DNA of 64,000 bases. Origin: Methanobacteriota archaeon (GTDB lineage Archaea; Methanobacteriota; Methanobacteria; Methanobacteriales; Methanobacteriaceae). This document shows, piece by piece, positions 35,075 through 43,478 of the stretch (position 1 is the first letter of the stretch; each line of letters opens with the position of its first letter). The notes under the pieces are model-generated. The model searched no databases, was not told the DNA's origin, and saw only the letters and a list, made by a program, of their open reading frames with translations. The translations under genes were made by a program, and so were the position numbers. The stretch covers positions 1 to 64,000 of the forward strand of contig JAEZRD010000005.1 of the NCBI GenBank assembly GCA_023440975.1, in the 5' to 3' direction.

Positions 35075-36961
35075 ATGACTAATTCTATTTTTTGTTCAAA
35101 TTGCGGTATGTTAAAAGAAAATTGTGTTTGTGGTAAACACAAAAAGAAAAAAATTAAAGTTGTAAATAATTATAATGAATTTAAGAGTAATAATATGAGT
35201 TCTGATAGTGAATATAAAGGATTAGATAGTTTTAAAAAGTCTAAAACTAAATCAGCTTTAGAAAATGTGGAAATACCTAAAAGTTATTCAATAGAAAAAA
35301 ATTCTTTGCCACAAGATAAAATTGATATTTTAAAGGAAAAATATCCTTATATTAATAATGATATTCTTGAAAACTTTCCATTTGAACAACCTAGACCGGG
35401 ACAATTAGAAATTATTGAAGATATAGAAGATGCTATTTCAAAAGGATATAAATATATTATTTTAGAAGCTGGAACAGGGACTGGAAAATCCGCTGTTGCA
35501 ACAACTTTGGCTAGAATGTATGAATCTGCTTATATATTAACTATGACTAAGCAATTACAATCTCAATATGCTAATGAATTTCATTTCCCTCTTGTAAAAG
35601 GAAGATCTAATTTCGGATGTTTACATGAAAATTTAGATACAACCTGTGATATGGGGACTTGTAAAACATCACCTTCTTCTTCTAAATTCATATGTCCATA
35701 TGGAATAGCTAAAAATCCTACTCTTTCAGGTACAGAAGCTTTTGAAGATTCTCGTGGGGGTGTCATGTTTTATCAATCAGATAATCATTGTAATTATTGG
35801 CAACAGAAAGCAAATGCTATAAATTCTCCAATTACTTTAATGAATTATGATTATGCAATTTTAGAGTTGAATTATGTAAAACATTTTAGTCCTAGAAGTT
35901 TATTGGTTCTTGATGAAGCTCATAATATAGAAAATAAATTGATGAGGATTTTAGAATTAAATTTATACAATAAACGTTTAGAAAATGATATTAAAAAGGT
36001 TATAAGCCCTCAAACTATTCATAGTGGGGAAGTTGAAGATTGGGTAATGGAAATTGAAGCCGTTTATGGGGCTTATAAAGATATAGATATTAAAGATCTT
36101 CCTAAAAATAAGGCTGAAAGGATTTTTTCAACAACATCACGATTAAAACAGTTAAAGGAAAATCTTCAAAATGAACCAAAAAATTGGGTTATAGATCCAA
36201 CTCCGGAAGGAGTATCATTTAAACCACTTCGTGTTCATCATTATGCGGAAGATTATTTATTCAAATATGGAGATGTTGTTTTATTTTTAAGTGCTACTAT
36301 TTTATCTCATAAAATGTTTTCAAAATGGTTAGGTCTTAATCCTAAGGATGTTTATTTTATAAAAGTAGATAGTCCTTTTCCAGTGAATAAAAGACCAATT
36401 GAACTTAAATTAGCAGGAAAAATGTCTGCTAATAGAATAAAACATACTGCTCCTAAAACTTTACCTATTCTCAGTAAAATTCTTAAAAGACATGCTGAAG
36501 ATAAAGGTTTAATTCATACTAACAGTTATAAATGCCAGAATTATATAACACGTAATCTTCCTAATTCAAGATTAATTTCACATAATTCACTAAATCGTGA
36601 AAGAGTTTTAAAATATTTTGAAGAAGATGAAAATCCATTAGTTCTTGTTTCTCCATCAATGAGTGAAGGTGTGGATTTACCTTATGATAAATGTAGATTC
36701 CAAGTAATATATAAAATCCCTTTCCCATATTTAGGAGATAAACAAGTCAATATGAGAAGAAAAAGAGATCAACGTTGGTATGCTTATAAAACTGTTATGA
36801 CTTTGATGCAGGCATATGGTAGAGGAATGAGAGCAGAAGATGATTCTTGTGTAACTTATATTTTGGACAGTGACATTAAAATGTTGTTTAAAAGTCCTTT
36901 ATATAAATCCTTAATTCCCGATTTTTTCAAAGAAGCAGTAATAGTTAATGATGATTTTTAA
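35075..36961 (+). CDS. XPD/DinG-like superfamily 2 DNA helicase with Fe-S domain
   Basis: A 628-residue Rad3/DinG-type helicase. The N-terminus has a small zinc knuckle, CSNCGMLKENCVCG (residues 7-20), followed by a variable ~60-residue linker. Walker A GTGTGKS is at about 135, a four-cysteine cluster lies between about 182 and 208 (GCLH, CDMGTC, CPYG), as in the Fe-S domain of XPD, and DEAH is at about 283. Motif VI QAYGRGMR is near 595. It should unwind DNA 5' to 3' in repair. The promoter motif it shares with RPA-radA supports a repair role. The zinc knuckle is an uncommon addition. Confidence 0.9.
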   Translation: MTNSIFCSNCGMLKENCVCGKHKKKKIKVVNNYNEFKSNNMSSDSEYKGLDSFKKSKTKSALENVEIPKSYSIEKNSLPQDKIDILKEKYPYINNDILENFPFEQPRPGQLEIIEDIEDAISKGYKYIILEAGTGTGKSAVATTLARMYESAYILTMTKQLQSQYANEFHFPLVKGRSNFGCLHENLDTTCDMGTCKTSPSSSKFICPYGIAKNPTLSGTEAFEDSRGGVMFYQSDNHCNYWQQKANAINSPITLMNYDYAILELNYVKHFSPRSLLVLDEAHNIENKLMRILELNLYNKRLENDIKKVISPQTIHSGEVEDWVMEIEAVYGAYKDIDIKDLPKNKAERIFSTTSRLKQLKENLQNEPKNWVIDPTPEGVSFKPLRVHHYAEDYLFKYGDVVLFLSATILSHKMFSKWLGLNPKDVYFIKVDSPFPVNKRPIELKLAGKMSANRIKHTAPKTLPILSKILKRHAEDKGLIHTNSYKCQNYITRNLPNSRLISHNSLNRERVLKYFEEDENPLVLVSPSMSEGVDLPYDKCRFQVIYKIPFPYLGDKQVNMRRKRDQRWYAYKTVMTLMQAYGRGMRAEDDSCVTYILDSDIKMLFKSPLYKSLIPDFFKEAVIVNDDF

Positions 36962-36997
36962 GGTTTAAATACTTAAATAATTTTTTTAAAAAAAGAA

Positions 36998-37071
36998 CGG
37001 ACCTAGGGGGATTTGAACCCCCGATCTCGGGATCCGAAGTCCCGCGTCATTCCAGGCTAGACCATAGGACC
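36998..37071 (-). tRNA. tRNA-Arg, anticodon TCG (reads CGA)
   Basis: A 74-base cloverleaf on the minus strand. The anticodon stem CGGGA/TCCCG encloses the loop CTTCGGA, T stem GGGGG/CCCCC encloses TTCAAAT, and the D arm has AGCCTGGAA. The discriminator is G and CCA is not encoded. The acceptor arm reads GGTCCTA against TAGGTCC, so positions 3 and 70 are both T, a mismatch in an otherwise perfect stem. A20, an arginine identity base, is plausible in the D loop. An AT-rich TATA-like sequence lies just upstream (37078-37090). The only high-GC stretch of this neighbourhood. Confidence 0.93.
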
Positions 37072-37262
37072 AGAGATAAATATATACTTTAAATTTTAAA
37101 GATATTTTTATCATTTATATTTTAATTTTTATTATTTATAAATCATTAGTATTTTTTAAATAGTCAAAACATATTATATATAAACATTAATTTCTTATAA
37201 AATTCATTAATTTTATTTTTATCAAGTAAAAGTTAAATATTAATTGAGAGAGTAAAAAAAAT

Positions 37263-38087
37263 ATGCTAACTAAAAGAATAATTCCATGTTTGGATTGTGA
37301 TTTACAGGTTCCTGAAGGTAGAGTTGTTAAGGGAGTGGAGTTTAAACAGATAAAATATGCTGGAAATCCTGTTGAATTAGCAACACGTTACTATGAAGAT
37401 GGGGCTGATGAAATAGTTATATTAGATATAACTGCTTCTCATGAAAGACGAGGCACTATGAGAGATGTTATTGAAAGATTAACTGAAAATGTGTTTATTC
37501 CCATATGTGTAGGTGGAGGTATTCGTAAAGTGGATGATTATGTTAATATGCTCAAAGCAGGTGCAGATAAATGTTCAACAAATACTGCTGCTATTCATAA
37601 TCCTGATTTATTAACTGATGCAGCAAAAGTTGTTGGTTCACAAGCAGTTGTTATTGGGATTGATGCTAAAAGAAGATATGTTAAAGATGAAAAGGAAGCA
37701 CCTGATAAAAATATAATAGAAACGGATAAAGGTCTTTGTTGGTTTGATTGTAGTATTTATGGAGGTAGAGAGTTCACAGGAGTAGATGCAATATCTTGGG
37801 CTCAAACATGTCAAGATAAAGGTGCAGGTGAAATACTTTTAACTTCTATGGATGGTGATGGAACTAAAGATGGTTATGATATTGACTTAACAAAAGCTAT
37901 TAATGATAATGTGGATATACCTGTAATAGCATCTGGAGGGGTTGGAACACCTGAACATATTAAAGAAGCTTTTACTGAAGCTAATGCAAGTGCTGCTTTA
38001 GCAGCAAGTATATTTCATTTTAATGAATACCCTGTTCCAGTAGTTAAAAAATATTTAAATGAACATGGGGTAAATGTCCGTTTATAA
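37263..38087 (+). CDS. hisF: Imidazole glycerol phosphate synthase subunit HisF
   Basis: A 274-residue TIM-barrel cyclase that, with the glutaminase HisH, converts PRFAR and ammonia to imidazole glycerol phosphate and AICAR in histidine synthesis. The N-terminus RIIPCLDCDL with the catalytic Asp, VGGGIRKVDD, IDAKRRYV, LLTSMDGDGTKDGYD with the second catalytic Asp, and IASGGVGTPEH are all present. Length is slightly above the usual 255 because of an insert near residues 140-155. A TATA box (ATTATATATAAAC) lies about 85 bases before the start. Other his genes are not adjacent. The OGG1-like gene follows after 25 bases. Confidence 0.96.
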   Translation: MLTKRIIPCLDCDLQVPEGRVVKGVEFKQIKYAGNPVELATRYYEDGADEIVILDITASHERRGTMRDVIERLTENVFIPICVGGGIRKVDDYVNMLKAGADKCSTNTAAIHNPDLLTDAAKVVGSQAVVIGIDAKRRYVKDEKEAPDKNIIETDKGLCWFDCSIYGGREFTGVDAISWAQTCQDKGAGEILLTSMDGDGTKDGYDIDLTKAINDNVDIPVIASGGVGTPEHIKEAFTEANASAALAASIFHFNEYPVPVVKKYLNEHGVNVRL

Positions 38088-38112
38088 AAATTAAATTTTG
38101 AAAGGTAAAAAG

Positions 38113-39093
38113 ATGAAATATGATAAATTAATAAATTTAGAATTAACTCAATTATCCGGGCAAACATCTCAACCCCCATGGATTATTAATGATAAAAATC
38201 AATTTCAAGGTTTGTTAATTTTAAATGAATCTCCTGTTCTTGTTAAATTATCTCAAAACAATATTAATTCATTAAATATTGATTATGAATTACCAATAAA
38301 TGTGGATACATATATTAATGAAAAAAAGTTAAAAAAAGAAATATTTGATGAAATTAATAGAATATATAATTTAAATTTTGATTTAAATAAATTTTATAAG
38401 TTTTTATCTAATGATTCACAATTAGCAGATTCTATTAATTTTTGTAAGGGTTTACGTCTTTTTTTAGCTAAAAATCCATTTGAATGTATTATATCTTCAA
38501 TATGTAGTGCTAATAATTCAATAACTAGATGGACAAAATCTATTTCACAGATAGAATCTAAATGGGGAGAAAAATTTCAATTTTCATCAGGAAATTTTTA
38601 CACCTTTCCAAACCCTAACAAATTATTAAATGTTCCTTTAGACGATTTAGAAGAATATGAATCCTTAAATAAATCAATTGATATAGAATGTTGTGTTAAT
38701 AATCTTAAAGCATGTGGTGTAGGTTATAGGGCTCCTTATATGAATAAAACTTCTAATATATTTTCAAATCAGATAAATTTTAATGATATGTTTGGAATGA
38801 AGTATGAAGAAGCATTTGAAACTATTTTAAAAGTTCCAGGGGTTGGACCTAAAGTTGCAGATTGTATATTATTATATGGGTTTGGTTTTCAGGAAGCATT
38901 TCCTTCTGATGTATGGATAAAAAGAATTATATCCACATTATATTTTGATGGAGAAGATATATCTGCAAATAAAGTCCGTGAATTTGGAATAAATAAGTTT
39001 GGGGATTATGCAGGATATGCACAGTTATATCTATTTCATTATGCTCGTAAATCTGGTTTAATGAATCAAATTTCTAGTAAAAAAAATAAATAG
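38113..39093 (+). CDS. OGG1-type 8-oxoguanine DNA glycosylase/lyase
   Basis: A 326-residue helix-hairpin-helix-GPD glycosylase with a full N-terminal OGG/AlkA-like domain (about 1-110), not the short archaeal Ogg2/AGOG type. The hairpin PGVGPKVADCILLYG carries the predicted catalytic Lys247, and PSDVW supplies Asp266; both match human OGG1 Lys249 and Asp268 by motif. It should excise 8-oxoguanine opposite cytosine and nick the strand. A TTG at 38098 is in frame, but AGGT upstream of the ATG at 38113 supports the later start. It fits the oxygen-defence genes found nearby, though not in one operon with them. Confidence 0.88.
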   Translation: MKYDKLINLELTQLSGQTSQPPWIINDKNQFQGLLILNESPVLVKLSQNNINSLNIDYELPINVDTYINEKKLKKEIFDEINRIYNLNFDLNKFYKFLSNDSQLADSINFCKGLRLFLAKNPFECIISSICSANNSITRWTKSISQIESKWGEKFQFSSGNFYTFPNPNKLLNVPLDDLEEYESLNKSIDIECCVNNLKACGVGYRAPYMNKTSNIFSNQINFNDMFGMKYEEAFETILKVPGVGPKVADCILLYGFGFQEAFPSDVWIKRIISTLYFDGEDISANKVREFGINKFGDYAGYAQLYLFHYARKSGLMNQISSKKNK

Positions 39094-39111
39094 TTTTAGG
39101 TGTTGATTATT

Positions 39112-39870
39112 ATGAAAAATATCCATTATTCCTTAGATGATGAAGAAAATTATACTATTGAACAAATTAAACAGATTTTAGTTGAATTTTCTGATGTTAA
39201 AGGGTTATCTGAAGTTTTAAATGAGACTAAAAATTTATTTGATAATGAATCTTTTATTAAAATATTTAAAGAAGCTCAAAGTACTGCAGAAAAAGATTAT
39301 AATAGACTAAATTTCTCAGATGGGGAGCAAATATCAAATGATTCTTTATTGGGAAAATATCCTCAATTAAAATATGCATCTATTTTTAAAAAGCCTGTAA
39401 TTTATATGCCTTCTTTACATGGAGATTTAATAATGTACACTACTTTTATAAGTACTTTTACTTTATTATCTACAATTTGCAATGTTAAATTTGGACATTT
39501 GATTAGTATTGAAAGAGTATTTAGTTTATTAGATCGAGTTATGGTTTTGTTAGATAATTTTAATCAGGATTTAAATTTTACATCTCCTGATCAGGAGTTT
39601 TATGAAAAAATTAAGAATATAAAATGGGATAAAAAAGCAAAAAAACTTAATAAAAAGATTCAAAATATTAGAAATAACATTACTAATGTTAATTCTGGAA
39701 ATATGGATATGTATAATACTCGATTTAATTTAACAGAGAGTTATTTAATTATATTCTTGGCTGCTTCAAGTGCAGTTAATTGTAATAGGGACAAAATTAG
39801 TGTTGATGATTTGATTAATTCTTTGAAAACTTATTATAAATTAGTTGAAATAGATAATTTAAATATATAA
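39112..39870 (+). CDS. Conserved-looking hypothetical protein
   Basis: A 252-residue protein that I do not recognise. It is mostly helical and charged, soluble by composition (no signal peptide), with two moderately hydrophobic helices (about 105-125, YTTFISTFTLLSTICNV, and about 220-235, YLIIFLAASSAVN). It has no cysteine clusters or nucleotide-binding loops. AGGTGTTGATT lies before the ATG at 39112; a GTG at 39100 is in frame but less likely. It starts 18 bases after the OGG1-like gene on the same strand, so co-transcription and a link to repair are possible but unproven. Confidence 0.7.
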   Translation: MKNIHYSLDDEENYTIEQIKQILVEFSDVKGLSEVLNETKNLFDNESFIKIFKEAQSTAEKDYNRLNFSDGEQISNDSLLGKYPQLKYASIFKKPVIYMPSLHGDLIMYTTFISTFTLLSTICNVKFGHLISIERVFSLLDRVMVLLDNFNQDLNFTSPDQEFYEKIKNIKWDKKAKKLNKKIQNIRNNITNVNSGNMDMYNTRFNLTESYLIIFLAASSAVNCNRDKISVDDLINSLKTYYKLVEIDNLNI

Positions 39871-39909
39871 TTTTCTTATTTAAAAAATAAAAAAGTTTTA
39901 AAGGAATAT

Positions 39910-40338
39910 TTATCCTTTAACTCTTACTTTATTCATTACATCTCCTTCTTTTATTGCATTAACAACATCCATTCCTTCTCTTACTTGTCCAAATACAGTG
40001 TGAACACCATCAAGATGAGGTTGAGGGGAGTGTGTTATAAAGAATTGACTTCCACCTGTATCTTTACCTGCATGTGCCATTGATAAAGCTCCAGTTCCAT
40101 GTTTATGAGGGTTTCCTTCTGTTTCACATTTTATTGTGTATCCCGGTCCACCAGTTCCATTACCATTTGGGTCTCCACCTTGTATAACAAAATTAGGAAT
40201 TACTCTGTGAAATGTTAATCCATCATAAAAACTAGAATTTGCTAGTTTTTCAAAGTTTGCTACAGTTCCTGGGGCTTCATTAGGAAATAATTCTAATACT
40301 ATATTTCCTTTATCAGTTTCTATTGTTGCAGTTTTCAT
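39910..40338 (-). CDS. Peptidyl-prolyl cis-trans isomerase, cyclophilin type
   Basis: A compact 142-residue cytoplasmic cyclophilin catalysing proline isomerisation in protein folding. Active-site residues are visible in FHRVIPNFVIQGGDP (Arg), GTGALSMAH, SQFFITHSPQPHLDG and HTVFGQV (His). Length is at the minimum of the family, as in other short prokaryotic cyclophilins (about 140-165). It has its own TATA box on the reverse strand (TTTATATAC around 40399-40408) and ribosome site GGAGATGAT. It is convergent with the hypothetical gene to its left. Confidence 0.95.
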   Translation of the reverse strand: MKTATIETDKGNIVLELFPNEAPGTVANFEKLANSSFYDGLTFHRVIPNFVIQGGDPNGNGTGGPGYTIKCETEGNPHKHGTGALSMAHAGKDTGGSQFFITHSPQPHLDGVHTVFGQVREGMDVVNAIKEGDVMNKVRVKG

Positions 40339-40420
40339 TCTATCATCTCCTATTTAAAATTTTTTTAATTATAATATTATCCTATTTACTTTTTTTATGT
40401 ATATAAATCAATATGTTTAT

Positions 40421-41461
40421 TTATTCACTTTCATAACTAACGCTAGTTTTTCCAGCTAAAATGTTTTTCCAGTCTTCATAATTTTCTTCAAGGATTGTAG
40501 GAATATCTAGTCCATAAGGGCATCTTTCTTTACATTCTTCACAATGTGTACAATCTTCTATTTTTTTCATTTCTTCTTTGTTTTTATCAGTTAAATATAA
40601 TTCTGGTGGAAAACGTCTCAAAAATAGAGACATTCTTGCACACATAAATATTTGGATATCAACAGTACATGGTGAGCAGTATCCACATCCTCTGCAGAAA
40701 TCTCCGCTTAATTCCTCTTTGTCTTTTTCAATTTCTTTTTTTAATTTATTATTTAATTTAATTGGGGATTTTAGATTGTTTATTGCTTCATTTAATTCTT
40801 TTTCTTTTTGAATTCCCCATATTGGTAATATATTCTCGTATTGGTTTATAAATCCGAAAGCTGCAGGACCATTACTTATTAATCCTCCTGAAAAAGCTTT
40901 CATAGCAATAAAACCAATATCTTTTTCTTTACATAATTTAACTAGTTTAATATCCTCATCATCACTAAGATAAGAAAATGGGAATTGTAATGTTTCATAT
41001 AATCCTGATTCTACAGCTTCTTTAGCTAAATTTAATGGATGAAATGTAATGCCAATGTGTTTAATAAGACCATTTTCTTTAGCTTCTAACATTGCATCAT
41101 AAAGTCCATCTTCTCCATTAGGTTTTGGAACAAAAGGAGGGTTATGAAATTGGTATAAATCTAAATATTCTGTCTTTAATTCTTTCAAGCTTGTTTTTAA
41201 ATCATTCCAAAAATCATCAACAGTTAAAGCTCTTGTTTTAGATGCAATAATGATATTTTCTCTAACATCACTTAATGCTTTACCCATTTTTTCTTCACTA
41301 TCTGAGTAAGCTCTTGCAGTGTCAAAATAATTCATACCTCCTTCATAAGCTTCTCGTATTAATTTAATGCCTTGTTCCATGGGAACTCTTTGAACTGGTA
41401 ATGCACCGAAACCATTTTTATTAACTACTATTTCTGATTTTCCTAATCTAACATTTACCAT
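40421..41461 (-). CDS. Aldo/keto reductase with C-terminal 4Fe-4S cluster domain
   Basis: A 346-residue protein. The aldo/keto reductase barrel (about 1-235) has YFDTARAYSDSE with Asp/Tyr and LDLYQFHNPP. A C-terminal ferredoxin-like part has CRGCGYCSPC at about 255 and CTHCEECKERCPYG near 315. This fused architecture is frequent in anaerobes, but its substrate is unknown. An ATG-equivalent GTG nine bases earlier is in frame; GTGAAAATC acts as ribosome site for the ATG at 41461. It is divergent from argD across 185 bases that contain an AT-rich 8-bp inverted repeat (ATATTTAT/ATAAATAT). Confidence 0.88.
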   Translation of the reverse strand: MVNVRLGKSEIVVNKNGFGALPVQRVPMEQGIKLIREAYEGGMNYFDTARAYSDSEEKMGKALSDVRENIIIASKTRALTVDDFWNDLKTSLKELKTEYLDLYQFHNPPFVPKPNGEDGLYDAMLEAKENGLIKHIGITFHPLNLAKEAVESGLYETLQFPFSYLSDDEDIKLVKLCKEKDIGFIAMKAFSGGLISNGPAAFGFINQYENILPIWGIQKEKELNEAINNLKSPIKLNNKLKKEIEKDKEELSGDFCRGCGYCSPCTVDIQIFMCARMSLFLRRFPPELYLTDKNKEEMKKIEDCTHCEECKERCPYGLDIPTILEENYEDWKNILAGKTSVSYESE

Positions 41462-41646
41462 GATTTTCACTTTCTTATATTTCCATTAATTTTAATTAAT
41501 CTTCTTCATAATAATATTTATAATTTAATAAATATAATTATTATTTAGTTAATTAATTATTTTAATAAAATAATTTTTACTTATTTTAGTTTAATCAATT
41601 AATCATAAAAGAATTTTTTTGAAAAATTTAGAAGAGGGATAATAAA

Positions 41647-42822
41647 ATGAATACTGATGAAATTATGAATTTATACGATGAATATGTGATGCATACTTAT
41701 GGAAGACAACCTATTGTATTAGATCATGGTCATAAACAATATGTTTATGATAAAGATGGAAATAAGTATTTAGATTTCTTTGCAGGTGTAGCAGTTAACA
41801 ATGTTGGTCAAACAGATGATAATGTAGTTAAAGCAATTAAAGAACAGGCTGAAAAAATGATTCACTGTTCTAATATTTATTATAATGAACCTGCAGCCAT
41901 ATTATCTAAAAAATTAGCAGATATTTCAGGGCTTGACAAAGTTTTCTTTGGTAATAGTGGGGCTGAAGCTAATGAAGGAGCAATAAAGTTAGCAAGAAAA
42001 TATACGGGAAAAGGAGATATTGTAGCAACTTACAATTCTTTTCATGGAAGAACAATGTTAACCGTTACTGCAACTGGTCAGGATGAGTATAAATTACCTT
42101 TTAAACCATTACCTCCAGGATTTAAGCATGTTGATTTTGGAGATATAAATGCAATTAAATCAGCAATTGATGAAAACACTGCAGCTGTATTAATTGAAAT
42201 TGTTCAAGGTGAAGGAGGAATAAATGTTGCTCCTGATGGATACTTTGAAGAATTAGATGCATATTGTAAAGAAAATAATGTATTGTTAATAATTGATGAA
42301 GTTCAAACTGGTTTAGGAAGATGTGGAAAAATGTTTGCATATCAACATTATGATATTAAACCAGATATAGTAACTATAGCTAAAGGTTTAGGTGGAGGAG
42401 TCCCTATAGGTGGAACTTTAGCAACAAATGAAGTAGCTACAGGTTTTGAACCAGGAGATCATGGTTCTACATTTGGGGGAAATCCATTAGTTTGTGCTGC
42501 AGCTAATGCTGCTATTGATACAATCCTAGAAAATAAATTAGTTGAAAATTCTGAAGAAGTAGGAACATATTTAAAATCTAAATTTTTAGAATTAAAATCT
42601 AAATATAATTTTGTTGTTGATGTTCGTGGTTTAGGATTATTACTAGGTATTGAATTAAACATGCCCGGTGGAGAAATAGTGGATGCTATGAGAGAAAAAG
42701 GAGTATTAATAAATTGTACTGCTGGTAATGTTCTAAGATTTGCACCTTCACTTTTAATTACAAAAGAAGATGTTGACAAAATGATTTTAATTTTAGATGA
42801 GGTATTCTCTGATATTTCTTAA
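41647..42822 (+). CDS. argD: Acetylornithine aminotransferase
   Basis: A 391-residue class III PLP aminotransferase that converts N-acetylglutamate semialdehyde to N-acetylornithine and may also make LL-DAP precursors. Markers are FFGNSGAEANEGAIKLARKY, YNSFHGRT, the Asp in LLIIDEVQTGLGRCG, and the Schiff-base Lys in IAKGLGGGVPIGG. GSTFGGNPL is near the C-terminus. Length is typical. AGAGGGAT precedes the ATG. It is monocistronic by spacing, followed by a convergent NUDIX gene. ArgD is sometimes bifunctional for lysine synthesis, and lysA/dapF are close by. Confidence 0.93.
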   Translation: MNTDEIMNLYDEYVMHTYGRQPIVLDHGHKQYVYDKDGNKYLDFFAGVAVNNVGQTDDNVVKAIKEQAEKMIHCSNIYYNEPAAILSKKLADISGLDKVFFGNSGAEANEGAIKLARKYTGKGDIVATYNSFHGRTMLTVTATGQDEYKLPFKPLPPGFKHVDFGDINAIKSAIDENTAAVLIEIVQGEGGINVAPDGYFEELDAYCKENNVLLIIDEVQTGLGRCGKMFAYQHYDIKPDIVTIAKGLGGGVPIGGTLATNEVATGFEPGDHGSTFGGNPLVCAAANAAIDTILENKLVENSEEVGTYLKSKFLELKSKYNFVVDVRGLGLLLGIELNMPGGEIVDAMREKGVLINCTAGNVLRFAPSLLITKEDVDKMILILDEVFSDIS

Positions 42823-42841
42823 ACACAAAATTTTTTATTAA

Positions 42842-43249
42842 TCATTTTATTATTTTTCCATATTTTTTATTTAATATTTTTTCTAATCCCTCAGTAATGT
42901 CTAGGGTTTTTATTTTTTCAATATCTACCCAACTGTAATCTATATGTTCTTCACTTATTTTTACATTATAATTTTCAGGGATTACATTAATTATTAGTTG
43001 TACAGTTCGTTTTTTTACAAAATCTTGTTGAATTGCTTCATAAAATTCTCCTAATGTTACATCTAAATTAGTTTCTTCTTTAAATTCTCTTATAAGTGCT
43101 TCATCAAAAAATTCTCCTTTTTCAACTTTTCCTCCAGGAAGTTCCCATTGACAAGCACCAGTTTTAGATTTAGGATGTCTTTTTAGAAGTAATATTTTGT
43201 TTTCTTTTTTAGCTATTCCTCGCATTGTTAATCCATAAGGTTTTACCAT
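42842..43249 (-). CDS. NUDIX hydrolase (MutT-like)
   Basis: A 135-residue NUDIX protein. The NUDIX box is complete: GGKVEKGEFFDEALIREFKE followed by ETNLDV. RGIAKKENKILLLKRHP at the N-terminus and WELPGG before the box resemble MutT-type nucleotide sanitising enzymes that hydrolyse 8-oxo-dGTP or similar nucleoside diphosphate derivatives. An in-frame ATG at 43270 is less likely than the one at 43249, which has GTGATTAAT just upstream. It is convergent with argD and divergent from lysA. Substrate cannot be assigned. Confidence 0.88.
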   Translation of the reverse strand: MVKPYGLTMRGIAKKENKILLLKRHPKSKTGACQWELPGGKVEKGEFFDEALIREFKEETNLDVTLGEFYEAIQQDFVKKRTVQLIINVIPENYNVKISEEHIDYSWVDIEKIKTLDITEGLEKILNKKYGKIIK

Positions 43250-43392
43250 ATTAATCACATTTATTATCATTGAATTTAGTTTAATTACTTTTCTAGATTA
43301 ATTATATATAATACAAATAATATAATTTTTATTGATGAATATTAAGTCTAATTAAATGATTTTTGATTTTTTTAGAATCTATAGACAAAATT

Positions 43393-43417
43393 TTTAGGTA
43401 TACCTAAACTTTATATA
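43393..43417 (+). promoter_or_regulatory. lysA promoter with 16-bp perfect palindrome
   Basis: TTTAGGTATACCTAAA (43393-43408) is a perfect 16-bp palindrome abutting the TATA box TTTATATA (43410-43417), about 60 bases before the lysA start. That position covers the TFB-recognition element, where a repressor would block initiation. Its TTAGG/CCTAA ends resemble DtxR-family operators. Confidence 0.55.
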
Positions 43418-43478
43418 CTCTGAAGTTTAATTACCAATTGTGAGTAAAAATAAAATTAAATATTTTTGGAGACTAATA

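Noticed and set aside
42459..42779. Minus-strand open frame of 106 codons opposite argD
   Set aside because: Antisense to conserved argD motifs, no ribosome site, serine-rich shadow composition.
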